Assembly: GCA_000724175.1 (NCBI GenBank)
Contig: JPGV01000009.1
Coordinates: forward strand, 120,342 to 184,341
Origin: [Candidatus Thermochlorobacteriaceae] bacterium GBChlB
Lineage (GTDB): Bacteria > Bacteroidota > Chlorobiia > Chlorobiales > Thermochlorobacteraceae
Direction: 5' to 3'
DNA: 64,000 nucleotides
The notes beneath the pieces were generated by a model. It had not been told where the DNA came from and searched no databases. It was given only the letters and a program-made list of their open reading frames with translations. The translations under genes were made by a program, and so were the position numbers. Below are positions 45,522-55,134 of this stretch, piece by piece (within the stretch, counting starts at the first letter, position 1; each line of letters opens with the position of its first letter).

Positions 45522-45892
45522 ATGGCAACCGCGCAATCAACACGGTATATTTTGAAATCCCCGCCGCTGATTTCAACCGCGCTAAAAAATTCTACGAATC
45601 GGGTTTCAGCGTCTTGTTGTCCACGCAAGACCTATTCGGTTTTCAAATGGCAATTTTTCCCAACGATGGCGTGAAAGGTGCCATTGTCGCTGGACAAGGC
45701 TACGAGCCCTCAGCAAAAGGCGCGGTCGTTTATTTCAACGGTGGCGAGGACTTGAATCAACCGCTCTCCAAAGTTGAACGCGCTGGTGGCAAAGTCTTGA
45801 CGCCCAAGACGTTCATCAACGAGCAAATTGGCTTTTGCGCCCGCGTCTTGGACAGCGAAGGCAATCTCGTCGCTCTGCACTCACGCAAATAG
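45522..45892 (+). pseudogene. Frameshifted VOC/glyoxalase-family gene
   Basis: A good AGGAGG (five bases before) leads to ATG 45522, giving MATAQSTRYILKS, which soon loses all similarity. One frame over, from about 45525, the sequence is a clear VOC protein: NTVYFEIPAADFNRAKKFYE ... GAIVAGQGYEPSAKGAVVYF ... NEQIGFCARVLDSEGNLVAL to the stop at 45892. The conserved GTA codon (45545) is 23 bases from the ATG, so one base appears missing (or two extra) between them. There is no ATG close upstream in the VOC frame (nearest 45359). Either a decayed gene, a sequencing or assembly error, or a non-standard start. If intact it would be about 122 residues. Confidence 0.75.
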
Positions 45893-46082
45893 GTTGTATT
45901 GACAAATAGATAGTAAAACGGTTTCCAATCGCTTGATGCCTTAGAGTGGCACCACGCGCGATATGACAAGACCGCCCGCAGTTTCTTGGCGTTTATGTTT
46001 ATTTATCAACACATCTAAACGAAGACGAATAGAAAAGTCTCGACGGGCATCGGGACTTTCTCTAAACATCGGGGGTTGAAGT

Positions 46083-46904
46083 TCATATCTGTTCAATCAC
46101 GCGCTTGAAAATTGCCGTCATCTTCGGTTCGGCTTCGTTTGCCGCTGCAATGATTTCTTTGACATCGACGGGCTTCAAACTCTCGGGAAAACATTCATCG
46201 GTAATGATAGAAATACCAATGACTTCCGTGCCTTGATGCGCCGCGACAATCACCTCTGGCACGGTTGACATTCCAACCACATCTGCTTGCAACAATCGCA
46301 GCATTCGATACTCTGCTCGCGTCTCCAAGTTCGGTCCCGACAGCGCGACATAGACGCCACGATGCGCCTTGATTTTCAGCTCCAACGCCGCTTCTTCCGC
46401 AAGTGCAATCAATCGTTTGGAATACGGCTCGCTCATATCGGGAAATCTCGGTCCTAACTCATCATCGTTTTTGCCGATGAGCGGGTTATCGCCGAGCATA
46501 TTGATATGGTCGTCGATAATCATCACGTCGCCTTTTCGATAGAGCGGATTGAGTCCGCCGCAAGCATTCGAGATGCAGAGCGTTTTGACGCCGAGTGTTT
46601 TCATGACGCGAATCGGAAATGTGATTTCCTGCATCGAGTAGCCCTCGTAGTAGTGAAATCGTCCTTGCATGGCGACGACATTTTTTCCGCCGAGCGTGCC
46701 AAAGATGAGCCGTCCATGATGCGATTCCACCGTTGAAATTGGAAAGTGCGGAATGTGGTCGTATTCAATCGCAAGCGTTTGCTTGATTTCTTTGCCAAGC
46801 CCGCCGAGTCCGGTGCCAAGCACGATTCCGACAGGATAGAGTTGCTCTGTTTTGGCGCGCAGGAACGCCGACGCCTCTTGAATTTTTTTGCGAAGGTCAG
46901 TCAT
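46083..46904 (-). CDS. punA: Purine-nucleoside phosphorylase
   Basis: A 273-residue trimeric-type PNP that splits purine nucleosides with phosphate. Phosphate-site GIVLGTGLGGLGKEI (near 27), ESHHGRLIFG, RFHYYEGYSM, SNACGGLNPLYRKGDV, and signature VGMSTVPEVIVAAHQG. A role in purine salvage. Close to the aminotransferase gene (gap 114 bases), not clearly an operon. Confidence 0.94.
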   Translation of the reverse strand: MTDLRKKIQEASAFLRAKTEQLYPVGIVLGTGLGGLGKEIKQTLAIEYDHIPHFPISTVESHHGRLIFGTLGGKNVVAMQGRFHYYEGYSMQEITFPIRVMKTLGVKTLCISNACGGLNPLYRKGDVMIIDDHINMLGDNPLIGKNDDELGPRFPDMSEPYSKRLIALAEEAALELKIKAHRGVYVALSGPNLETRAEYRMLRLLQADVVGMSTVPEVIVAAHQGTEVIGISIITDECFPESLKPVDVKEIIAAANEAEPKMTAIFKRVIEQI

Positions 46905-47018
46905 TGTTTTTTGATTTAGGAAAGTTGTCCGACATACGGCTTGGTCTCGCAGAGAAATTCCGCTGTGCCGTTTTGCCCAAACGCATCAAAAGCCGTTTCA
47001 ACTCCGTCATCTGCTGCA

Positions 47019-48254
47019 TTATTTTACTTCCGCTGTCGATTTTACTTCACGAAATTCTGCGGCAAACTCTGCCAGCCGCGTATAGACGTCGCGCAAGGTT
47101 TCAGCGTTGGGCAAAAAGACAATTCGGAAGAATCCGTCTTTCGGCGCTGTGCCGAAGCCAGACCCGTGAACGAACAGCACGCCTTTTTCGCGCAGCAATC
47201 CTAACACAAATTCCTCGTCCGTGCCGAGGTCGCCATTTTCCAAATCGACTTGTGCCATTGCATAGAACGCGCCTTCGGGCTTGTTGCACCGCATTCCCTT
47301 GATTTTATTGATGGATTCAAATGTAATGTCGCGTTGCTCGCGCAGGCGTTTCATCGGCGCATCGAGATATGAGGTTGGCAAGGAGATCGCGGTTTTAATC
47401 ACGTGTTGCGGCGACATCGGTGCGCAGAGCCGCGCGTCGGCAAGTTTTCGAATCGCGGCTTTCAGGTCGGGCATGACAGCAGAGTTTGTCATCGTCATCC
47501 AGCCCAATCGCCAGCCCGGTGCAAGATAGTTTTTCGAGAGCGACTCCATCGTTATCACAGGCAAATCCGTTCCTGCCAGACTCCCCATCGGCACATGCTT
47601 GCCGTCGAACAAGAGTTTGTGATACACTTCATCGGCAATGACGACCAGTTTGTATTCACGGGCGACGTTGAGCATTGCTTCAAGCGTCTCTTTGGAATAA
47701 ACCGCGCCCGTCGGGTTGTTCGGATTGATAATGACAAGCGCTTTGGTGCGCGGCGAAATTTTTGAGCGCAGTTCGTCGGCGTCGGGCTGCCAATTGTTGT
47801 CGGCATTTTGCGAATACTTGATTTCAACCGCGCCGAGTTTCGTAGCAATGGCAGTGTAAAGCGGATAGCCGGGTGCTGGCACAAGCACCTCGTCGCCAGC
47901 GTCGAGTAGCGCGGTCAACACAAGGTCGGCAGCTTCGGACGCACCGTAAGTGAATAGCACGTCGTCGGGCGTTGTTTGAATGCCACGTCGGTTGGCATCG
48001 TCGGCAACGGCAATTCGCGCCTCTAAAATGCCTGCCGATGGCGAATACCCACAGTAGCCATCGCGTATGGCTTTGATGTTCGCCTCAATGAGTTCCTCTG
48101 GCGGCTGAAATCCATAGAGCGACGGGTCGCCGATGTTCAGGTAAGTTACCTTCTTGCCTTGCGCTTCGATTTTCTGTGCCTCGACGACGATGTTGCGAAT
48201 CGCATACTTGTAATTTTTCGTGCGGGCAGCGGGTTCGTAAAACGGCTTTGACAT
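47019..48254 (-). CDS. Pyridoxal-phosphate aminotransferase (class I/II)
   Basis: A 411-residue fold-type I aminotransferase. PLP lysine in ESLSKNYLAPGWRLGW (near 245), IINPNNPTGAVYS (near 175) and ADEVYHKLLF (near 205). The N-terminus (YAIRNIVVEAQKIEAQGKKV) and PSAGILEAR resemble alanine/glutamate-pyruvate aminotransferases (AlaA type), but the substrate cannot be settled from sequence. Located between PNP and the DivIVA-like gene, same strand. Confidence 0.9.
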   Translation of the reverse strand: MSKPFYEPAARTKNYKYAIRNIVVEAQKIEAQGKKVTYLNIGDPSLYGFQPPEELIEANIKAIRDGYCGYSPSAGILEARIAVADDANRRGIQTTPDDVLFTYGASEAADLVLTALLDAGDEVLVPAPGYPLYTAIATKLGAVEIKYSQNADNNWQPDADELRSKISPRTKALVIINPNNPTGAVYSKETLEAMLNVAREYKLVVIADEVYHKLLFDGKHVPMGSLAGTDLPVITMESLSKNYLAPGWRLGWMTMTNSAVMPDLKAAIRKLADARLCAPMSPQHVIKTAISLPTSYLDAPMKRLREQRDITFESINKIKGMRCNKPEGAFYAMAQVDLENGDLGTDEEFVLGLLREKGVLFVHGSGFGTAPKDGFFRIVFLPNAETLRDVYTRLAEFAAEFREVKSTAEVK

Positions 48255-48287
48255 ACTTCTTGAATTTAAGATTGACGATATTAATGT

Positions 48288-49055
48288 TTATTCTAAACCG
48301 TCTAAAAGGTCGTCGATGTTCATCGCGCGTTTAGCGGACGAGCCTTTGTAGCCATCAAGCGGGACGTCAATACGCACCGTTTTTTCGGGCAGCGGCTCGG
48401 ATTTCGGCGCTGATTGTTTTTCAACGGGCGTGCTATTTGATACTGGCGGCTGACTTGCCGACGCCATGTCTGCTGTCGGAGGCTCGCGCAAGTCTTCGGG
48501 AACTGCGGAGGGCGGCGTCTTCACTTCTGAAAGTTTTGGGTCTTCGGCAGCGTCTTCTGAGCGCATTTTTTTCCGCGCCGCAATTTGAGTAACGATGTAT
48601 GCGTCTTCATTCGCGCTGAACGAATTAAGCAGGTCAAGTTGCGACGACAACAACAAACGGAGTTTGCTGACGACTTCATGCTTCTGCATATTCAGGCGTT
48701 GCACATCGTCGCCAAGTGCAATGACGTCGGCTTTCGCGCGGTCGATGAGTTGCGCGGCTTTCAATTGTGCTTCTTGACGAATCAGTTCGGCTTCACGCTT
48801 AGCGTTCTCCACAACCGCAGCAGTTGATTGCTGCGCTTGCGCCAATGTTTGATGCAAGATTCCCTCGAGTTCCTTATGCTTTTTGATTTCGCCTTCCAAC
48901 TCGGCAAGACGGCGTTTTGCATGGTCGTGGTCGTCCAACAGTTCTTCCCACTGTTTAGCAATGGTTTCCAAGAACGCCTCAACCTCGACGGGGTCGTAGC
49001 CGCGCAAGGCTTTATTAAATGTTTGCTTTTTAATGTCAATCGGTGTGAGCTTCAT
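48288..49055 (-). CDS. DivIVA-domain coiled-coil protein
   Basis: A 255-residue protein starting MKLTPIDIKKQTFNKALRGY, the DivIVA/GpsB N-terminal domain (DPVEVEAFLE). A long coiled coil (about 30-150) follows, then a Pro/Ser/Ala/Lys-rich region and a short C-terminal KRAMNIDDLLDGLE. Such proteins mark curved membranes or the division site. A longer frame from 49136 is not used because 49055 gives the family start. The gene lies 33 bases upstream of the aminotransferase on the minus strand. Confidence 0.88.
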   Translation of the reverse strand: MKLTPIDIKKQTFNKALRGYDPVEVEAFLETIAKQWEELLDDHDHAKRRLAELEGEIKKHKELEGILHQTLAQAQQSTAAVVENAKREAELIRQEAQLKAAQLIDRAKADVIALGDDVQRLNMQKHEVVSKLRLLLSSQLDLLNSFSANEDAYIVTQIAARKKMRSEDAAEDPKLSEVKTPPSAVPEDLREPPTADMASASQPPVSNSTPVEKQSAPKSEPLPEKTVRIDVPLDGYKGSSAKRAMNIDDLLDGLE

Positions 49056-49183
49056 TGGTCTGCAGTATGTTGCATTTTGAGCTGCGCATTTTAAGCCTGC
49101 GATGTGTAAAAGTAATCCTATTGCGCGGCTTTTCACAACCGCAACGTTTTTTGGCGGCGCGCGTAGAAAGTCTCAGCAAAGAT

Positions 49184-49213
49184 TTGGATTGCCGAAAAAA
49201 TCTTGTATCTTTG
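49184..49213 (+). promoter_or_regulatory. Promoter for initiator tRNA
   Basis: TTG (49184-49186), 19 bases, TATCTTTG (49206-49213). Identical spacing to the tRNA-Gly promoter, and the same start region TTTGCAGCCCGT follows. Confidence 0.8.
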
Positions 49214-49246
49214 CAGCCCGTTAGTTAAAACGAACTAACGCCACAT

Positions 49247-49319
<73 letters not shown>

Positions 49320-49324
49320 CAGCC

Positions 49325-49352
49325 AAAGCCGTCTCTTTCGGAGGCGGCTTTT
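49325..49352 (+). terminator. Terminator after initiator tRNA
   Basis: AAAGCCGTCTC (49325-49335) with GAGGCGGCTTT (49341-49351), loop TTTCG, then TCTCC. Stem nearly perfect. Confidence 0.75.
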
Positions 49353-49443
49353 CTCCATTCACTCGCCATTTACAATTTGCCGCCCGCGTTACACTTTCAT
49401 GACGAAAAATTCATAGACTCGTCCAAATTTATTCTGCGTATGT

Positions 49444-50454
49444 ATGACTTACCGTCGAATCTTCATTTCACGACTTTTCTGCCTATTGCTGCTCGCGCAG
49501 CGTTTTTTGGTGGCTCAACCCGTCGAGCGCGTTGACGCCGTTGGAATCACGGTCTCCGATATGGACAAGGCGCTTGCCTTTTACACCAAAGTCTTGCCGT
49601 TTGAAAAAATCTCCGAGCAGGAGTTCTACGGCAGCGAATATGAACGGCTGAAAGGGCTGTTCGGCATTCGATTTCGAAAAGCGCGCCTTCGCTTGGGCGA
49701 CGAAGAAATCGAGCTTACCGATTATCTCACCGTTGGCGGTCGACCAATTCCCGTCGAGTCGCGCAGCAATGATTTGTGGTTTCAGCACATCGCCATCGTC
49801 GTGCGCGATATGGATTCGGCGTATGCTCGATTACGGCGGTTCAATGTTGAACACATCTCCACTGCGCCGCAAACCTTGCCGCCAAGCATTCCTGCGGCGG
49901 CGGGCATCAAGGCGTTTTACTTCCGCGATATGGACGGACACGCGCTCGAGCTTATTTACTTTCCGCCCGACAAAGGCAATCCAAAGTGGCAGAGACCAAC
50001 CGACAAAATTTTTCTCGGCATTGACCACACAGCCATCGGAATTTCAAGCACTCAAAAAAGCACAGTGTTTTATCAGCAGTTGCTCGGCATGAGCAAACTC
50101 GGCGAGAGTTTCAATTTTGGCACAGAGCAAGAGCATCTCAATAATGTCTTTGGCGCAAGCCTGCATATCACTGGCAACGGCGCTGCATCGGGCTTTGGCG
50201 TGGAGTTTCTCGAATACCTTGCGCCGCGCGGAGCCAGACCATATCCCGCTGACGCCCGCGCCGACGACCTTATCCACTGGGAGACGATTTTCGTCGTCAA
50301 AAATATCGAGTCGCTTTTTAAGACGCTCATTGCGTCTGGCGTAACGTTGCTGTCCGCATCGGTTGTTACAGTTCCAAGCCGTGCGTTTGGCTACAAAAAA
50401 GCATTTTACGCACGCGACCCCGACGGACACGTGGTGGGTTTCTTTGAGAAGTAG
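49444..50454 (+). CDS. Exported double-VOC (glyoxalase-like) protein
   Basis: A 336-residue protein with an N-terminal signal (MTYRRIFISRLFCLLLLAQR ... FLVAQ). Two VOC domains follow, first VERVDAVGITVSDMDKALAF, then FLGIDHTAIGISSTQKSTVF; each ends in a DPDGHVVGF/DMDGHALELI type strand, which in VOC enzymes carries metal-binding residues (His and Glu). Metal dependence is likely, but the reaction is unknown. VOC enzymes are usually cytoplasmic, so export is notable. Divergent from the DivIVA-like gene. Confidence 0.85.
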   Translation: MTYRRIFISRLFCLLLLAQRFLVAQPVERVDAVGITVSDMDKALAFYTKVLPFEKISEQEFYGSEYERLKGLFGIRFRKARLRLGDEEIELTDYLTVGGRPIPVESRSNDLWFQHIAIVVRDMDSAYARLRRFNVEHISTAPQTLPPSIPAAAGIKAFYFRDMDGHALELIYFPPDKGNPKWQRPTDKIFLGIDHTAIGISSTQKSTVFYQQLLGMSKLGESFNFGTEQEHLNNVFGASLHITGNGAASGFGVEFLEYLAPRGARPYPADARADDLIHWETIFVVKNIESLFKTLIASGVTLLSASVVTVPSRAFGYKKAFYARDPDGHVVGFFEK

Positions 50455-50517
50455 CGCAATTCTTTTTCTCCGACGCTCGCTTTTCTTTACCTTTGCAGTT
50501 AAATTTTTCAACTCATT

Positions 50518-51918
50518 ATGGTTGTGATGAAATTTGGCGGCACGTCGGTCGAAGATGCCGCCGCCATGCGAAATGTCGTGGAGATTGTACGCAAAGAAGC
50601 CACATCTGCGCGTCAGCGCGGCGACGCCGCGCCAATGGTGATCACAAGCGCTTGCGCGGGCATTACCAATAAGCTCATTATGCTCGCCGAAATCGCCGCA
50701 CAAGGCAAGCGGAGCGAAGCAAAAGACGTTTTGAAAGCGATAAAATCGCATCACCAAAAAATCGTCGCCGAGTTAATTCAAAGCGACACCAAGCCGCTCA
50801 ACGAACAGCTCTCCGAACTCTTCGACGACTTATCGAACTTCATTAAAGCACTCGATGTGTTTGGCGAACTCACGCCACGTTTGCTTGATAGCGTTGCCTC
50901 TAATGGTGAGTTGTTTTCATCGCTCATTTTAGCGCGAGCGTTGAACGATGCAGAAGTCCGAACCGTTTGGGTAGACGCCCGCGAGGCGCTCATCACGGAC
51001 GATAGCTTCGGTAAAGCACAGCCGCTTTGGGACATTGTCGAGAAAAACGCCCAAGAAAAAATTTTACCTCATCTTCACGCAGGAACCGTAGTGCTGTCGC
51101 AAGGCTACCTTGGTGCCACGATGTCGGGCAAAACCACGACGTTAGGGCGTGGCGGCTCTGATTACTCGGCGGCTATTTTTGGCGCGGCGCTGGGGGCATC
51201 GGCAATTCAGATTTGGACAGATGTTGATGGCGTATTGACTACCGACCCGCGCCTCGTTCCCGAAGCGCGGCGCCTAAAAGTCATGACGTTCCGGGAAGCC
51301 GCCGAACTTGCCTATTTCGGCGCAAAAGTCTTGCATCCCTCGACAATTCGTCCTGCGGTCAAGCAAAATATCCCCGTCTATGTGCTTAACTCGAAGCGCC
51401 CGCACATTGAAGGCACGCTCATCACCAACGCCGTCCAATCGTTTGAGGGCATGATGAAATCTATCGCGCATAAGAAAGGGCAAGTTATTGTCAATTTGAC
51501 CTCAACCCAAATGCTCGATGCTTACGGGTTTCTTTACAAGGTCTCGAAAGTGTTTGCCGATTACCAAACGCCGATTGATATGATTTCCACGAGCGAAGTT
51601 TCTATTTCGCTCACGATTGGCGACGCCACGCATCTCGATAAAATTGTCGCTGAATTGGAATCAATTGCGGAAGTGGAAATTGAGCGTAACATTGCCATCG
51701 TATGTGTCGTGGGCGATAATCTTCGCGCCGCGCCCGGCGTTGCTGCAAGAATTTTCTCCGCGCTCGCCCAGCAGCGCATCAACATTAAAATGATTTCGCA
51801 AGGTGCGTCGGAAATTAACATCGGCTTCGCCGTCGATGAAAAAGACGCGCAAACGGCTGTCAAAGCACTGCACCAAGAGTTCTTTTCCGAAGTGCTCTCG
51901 AGCACCATTTTTGCATGA
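50518..51918 (+). CDS. lysC: Aspartate kinase
   Basis: A 466-residue monofunctional aspartokinase, first step to lysine, threonine, methionine and diaminopimelate. N-terminal VVMKFGGTSVEDAAAM (kinase site), TTTLGRGGSDYSAAIFGAAL, then two ACT domains (LINLTSTQMLDAYGF..., IAIVCVVGDNLRAAPGVAAR) for feedback control. A TACCTTTG box lies at 50488-50495. Followed by purM with a 48-base gap, perhaps the same transcript. Confidence 0.96.
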   Translation: MVVMKFGGTSVEDAAAMRNVVEIVRKEATSARQRGDAAPMVITSACAGITNKLIMLAEIAAQGKRSEAKDVLKAIKSHHQKIVAELIQSDTKPLNEQLSELFDDLSNFIKALDVFGELTPRLLDSVASNGELFSSLILARALNDAEVRTVWVDAREALITDDSFGKAQPLWDIVEKNAQEKILPHLHAGTVVLSQGYLGATMSGKTTTLGRGGSDYSAAIFGAALGASAIQIWTDVDGVLTTDPRLVPEARRLKVMTFREAAELAYFGAKVLHPSTIRPAVKQNIPVYVLNSKRPHIEGTLITNAVQSFEGMMKSIAHKKGQVIVNLTSTQMLDAYGFLYKVSKVFADYQTPIDMISTSEVSISLTIGDATHLDKIVAELESIAEVEIERNIAIVCVVGDNLRAAPGVAARIFSALAQQRINIKMISQGASEINIGFAVDEKDAQTAVKALHQEFFSEVLSSTIFA

Positions 51919-51966
51919 AGTTAAATTCATCATCTTTCGTCATTTAAAACCTAAGCCGCGAGTGTC

Positions 51967-52956
51967 ATGGATTACAAAACATCAGGCGTTGATATTGACG
52001 CAGGCGAAGAAGTGGTCAGACGCATTAAGCCCTTGGTTCGACAAACATTTACGAAAGGCGTCGTCGGTGATATTGGCGCCTTCGGTGCGTTTTTCGAGGT
52101 CGACACGTTCGAGTATCAGCGCCCTGTGTTGGTCAGCAGCGTCGATGGCGTCGGCACAAAATTGAAAGTCGCTGCCGCGCTTGGTAAATACGACACCGTT
52201 GGGCAGTGCCTCGTCAATCATTGCGTCAATGACATTCTCGTCTGCGGCGCAAAACCGCTCTACTTTTTGGATTACTACGCCTGTGGGAAGCTCACGCCTG
52301 ACCACGCGGTCGCTGTCATTGGCGGCATGGCAAAAGCGTGTGCCGAAAACGAGTGCGCGCTCATTGGCGGCGAAACCGCAGAAATGCCCGGCGTTTATGA
52401 CGGCGACGATTTCGACCTTGCGGGAACAATCGTTGGCATCGTCGAAAAAGAAAAAATCGTCAACGGTAAATCTATCGTCGCAGGCGACGTGCTTTTGGCG
52501 CTCGGCTCAACGGGCTTGCACACCAACGGCTACTCGCTCGCCCGAAAAATCTTTGCTCATCGATTCCAGGAATTTTCCGAAACGCTTGGCAAAACCATCG
52601 GTGAAGCCTTGCTCGCGGTGCATCGCTCGTATTTGCGTATTGTTTATCCGATGCTCTCGCAGTTTGAGATTAAAGGCTTATCGCATATCACGGGCGGCGG
52701 TCTTGTCGGAAACACGATGCGCGTTGTTCCCAAAGGACTTACGTTGAACATTGATTGGAACGCTTGGACATTGCCGCCCATCTTTGAGATGATTCAACGA
52801 GAGGGAAATGTGCCGAACGAGGACATGCGTCGAACATTTAATTTAGGCATCGGGCTTGTCATCATTGTCTCTAAAACAGAAGCTACTCGCGTGGTGGCGC
52901 ACTTGAACTCCATCAATGAGCCGAATTGGCTTATCGGCACTGTTGTCTGTGCCTAA
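51967..52956 (+). CDS. purM: Phosphoribosylformylglycinamidine cyclo-ligase
   Basis: The 329-residue AIR synthetase (FGAM to AIR, fifth step of purine synthesis). Starts [17 protein letters not shown], with [31 protein letters not shown] and [15 protein letters not shown]. Full length. Same pathway as purL (24133) but not linked. Confidence 0.97.
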   Translation: MDYKTSGVDIDAGEEVVRRIKPLVRQTFTKGVVGDIGAFGAFFEVDTFEYQRPVLVSSVDGVGTKLKVAAALGKYDTVGQCLVNHCVNDILVCGAKPLYFLDYYACGKLTPDHAVAVIGGMAKACAENECALIGGETAEMPGVYDGDDFDLAGTIVGIVEKEKIVNGKSIVAGDVLLALGSTGLHTNGYSLARKIFAHRFQEFSETLGKTIGEALLAVHRSYLRIVYPMLSQFEIKGLSHITGGGLVGNTMRVVPKGLTLNIDWNAWTLPPIFEMIQREGNVPNEDMRRTFNLGIGLVIIVSKTEATRVVAHLNSINEPNWLIGTVVCA

Positions 52957-53103
52957 ACCCATTGCACAATTTCTTCGCTTTGTGTTTCAGCCCACACACC
53001 GTTTTAACTTTTTGTTACCTGTGCCTATTGTGTCTGGGAGAAATGTATATTTGCATCTTCAAGTTTTAATAGACACTAAATTTCGAATACTCATTCACTC
53101 GCT

Positions 53104-53598
53104 ATGAAAATTCTTATCGCAAGCATCTTCATCTTAGCTGCAGCCACCGAAGGCTTTTCCCAAGAAAAACAACTTGGCTTGGCAGACCGGCGCGCCCTCA
53201 AAAAATATCAAGATGAAAAACTGCCCGAACTCAAAAAAGCAATAGACGCTGCTGCTGGCTTTTCAGTGGAACTGGATATTAAGTGGGAAAAAATTGCGCG
53301 CCCCGGCGAAGGCGAGCGATATAACGACGATGACTATTGGACGAACATTTACTTTGTGCCTCTGACGGGCGCGTTAAAGTCCATCGCCACCGATGAGATG
53401 GGCAAAAGTGGATTGAAAGCAGGTCTGAAAAAAGTCGTTATTGATTTCGACGAAAAAACTGCCCCTGCATCGAACTACCCCAATGGCTTGAAGCTCGAGA
53501 ATAAGACGCTATTCATCAACTTCACCCCATATAGCAATGTGGCAGACATCAAAGAGCGCGAGAAAGCCATTAAGGATCTTTTAGAATCCAAACTCTGA
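53104..53598 (+). CDS. Small exported protein, unknown
   Basis: A 164-residue protein with a signal peptide MKILIASIFILAAATEGFSQ. The mature part starts with charged helix LADRRALKKYQDEKLPELKK and continues as a compact alpha/beta sequence (WTNIYFVPLTGALKSIATDE; LKAGLKKVVIDFDEK). No Cys, no transmembrane span. I do not recognise the family. Next gene starts 17 bases downstream, also a small exported protein, so they may be co-transcribed. Confidence 0.72.
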   Translation: MKILIASIFILAAATEGFSQEKQLGLADRRALKKYQDEKLPELKKAIDAAAGFSVELDIKWEKIARPGEGERYNDDDYWTNIYFVPLTGALKSIATDEMGKSGLKAGLKKVVIDFDEKTAPASNYPNGLKLENKTLFINFTPYSNVADIKEREKAIKDLLESKL

Positions 53599-53614
53599 GT
53601 TTCATTTTTTACCA

Positions 53615-54070
53615 ATGAAGCGCTCTGTTCTCTTGATTACCATCTTGCTTGCTGCACTGGACAATTCATCGGCGCAAGAGCGACCAGCAATGGCGCGCTA
53701 CGCAAAAGGATATAAAGGTTACGAAGGGCTTCGCATTGCCGTCTCGCCCTATGCCGATATGAAACATGCGCTTGTCATGTTTTATGGAGTCAATCATCCT
53801 TGGGACAGGAAGATATTTTACTGTGATATGAACGAAGTCCAATCGTCCGTCAATCCGCGCGTCGAGTATCAAACGCTTATTGACGGGCAGCCGTGGAATC
53901 TCCTTATTGTGTCGCCTCAGGGCAGTGGAGAGGCGTTTTTGAAAGATGTGAAATACGCACATTTAGTTTCCTACGACGAAGAAACATCGAGGGACATCAA
54001 TAACGAGCATCAACTCACCCAGTATTTGGAACAAGAAGCAAAGGCGAGGCAAGAGAAGCGGAAGAAGTAA
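53615..54070 (+). CDS. Small exported protein, unknown
   Basis: A 151-residue protein with signal MKRSVLLITILLAALDNSSA then a short beta-rich body (GLRIAVSPYADMKHALVMFY; YQTLIDGQPWNLLIVSPQGS) and a charged C-terminal helix ending KARQEKRKK. No recognised domain. Adjacent to the other small exported gene (17-base gap); 127 bases before the OmpA-like lipoprotein. Confidence 0.65.
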   Translation: MKRSVLLITILLAALDNSSAQERPAMARYAKGYKGYEGLRIAVSPYADMKHALVMFYGVNHPWDRKIFYCDMNEVQSSVNPRVEYQTLIDGQPWNLLIVSPQGSGEAFLKDVKYAHLVSYDEETSRDINNEHQLTQYLEQEAKARQEKRKK

Positions 54071-54197
54071 TTTTTCACTGAGAGGAAGCCGTGATGAAGC
54101 GCACGGCGCTTGACGCCGGCTAAACCGCTGCGATTGATTTGAGCGTATCGTTTTCCGAACATTACCGATTTCAATTCAAAACAAAACTTATTCAAAT

Positions 54198-55058
54198 ATG
54201 ACGAAACCATCGCTGTTTCCTCTGCTCTTTGTTTGTTTCCTACTTTTCTTTCTCTCTGCCTGCGGCATCACCAAAGATGCTTACGATGCCTTAGAGCGCG
54301 ATAAGAAACGCGCAGAAGACTCGCTTCAAGCCGTGATTTCAAAAATGGCCTCTGAAAACAATGCTTTACGCAAAGACTCTGCTGATATGCGGGCGGAACT
54401 TGCCAAAGCACAAGAACGCGAGCAAAAGCTAAACGAGGAGGCGCAGAAGAATATCGCTGACCGTGAGCGAAAACTTGCTATGACCGAAAAGGAACTGGCT
54501 GCGCGCGACGCCAAACTCGCCGAACTGCAAGGCGCGCTCAACGATGCACTGCTGAACTTCCGTGAAAGCGGACTTTCGGTCTATACCCGCGGCGATAAAG
54601 TCTATGTCTCGCTCTCCGATAAACTGGTTTTTCCAAGCGGCAAGACCGATATCGACGAGCGCGGCAAGAAGGCTCTCAATCAATTGGCATCGGTACTTAA
54701 TAAGCAAAACGACATTGCCATTCAAGTCGAGGGACATACCGACAACACGCCTATCACTAAGCTGGAAAATGTTAAAGACAATTGGGATTTGAGCGTCTTG
54801 CGAGCAACCCAAGTGGTGCGTTACCTAACGGAAGAATGCAACGTCGATGCCAAGCGCGTTACCGCCGCTGGACGCGGGCAGTATTTTCCTGTTGACGCTG
54901 CGAACAACGAGCGCGCGCGCGCCAAGAATCGCCGAATTGAAGTTGTAATTACGCCGAAACTTGGCGAACTGATGCAGATTGCCAAAGCTGACGCGCGCAA
55001 GGGCAAGTCGTCTAAGAGCAAAAGCGCAGCGAAGTCGAAGAAAAAGAAAGGTCGCTGA
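54198..55058 (+). CDS. OmpA-like lipoprotein
   Basis: A 286-residue protein. Lipoprotein signal (MTKPSLFPLLFVCFLLFFLS then AC), lipobox Cys at 22. A long coiled coil follows (about 30-115, SLQAVISKMASENNALRKDS...), then an OmpA/MotB peptidoglycan-binding domain (about 130-250: VSLSDKLVFPSGKTDIDERG, EGHTDNTPI, NWDLSVLRATQVVRYL, NNERARAKNRRIEVV). The tail is rich in Lys and Ser. It tethers the outer membrane to peptidoglycan. Terminator at 55086. Confidence 0.92.
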   Translation: MTKPSLFPLLFVCFLLFFLSACGITKDAYDALERDKKRAEDSLQAVISKMASENNALRKDSADMRAELAKAQEREQKLNEEAQKNIADRERKLAMTEKELAARDAKLAELQGALNDALLNFRESGLSVYTRGDKVYVSLSDKLVFPSGKTDIDERGKKALNQLASVLNKQNDIAIQVEGHTDNTPITKLENVKDNWDLSVLRATQVVRYLTEECNVDAKRVTAAGRGQYFPVDAANNERARAKNRRIEVVITPKLGELMQIAKADARKGKSSKSKSAAKSKKKKGR

Positions 55059-55085
55059 AACTCCGACGCAATATCCTAATTTTAC

Positions 55086-55114
55086 AAGGCTCATTGCTTG
55101 ATGAGCCTTTTTGT
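55086..55114 (+). terminator. Intrinsic terminator after OmpA-like gene
   Basis: AAGGCTCAT (55086-55094) with ATGAGCCTT (55101-55109) and TTTTTG after. It overlaps the extended start of the next frame, which argues that the histidine kinase begins at 55135. Confidence 0.85.
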
Positions 55115-55134
55115 TTTTCTTGAAGGTCATTGAT

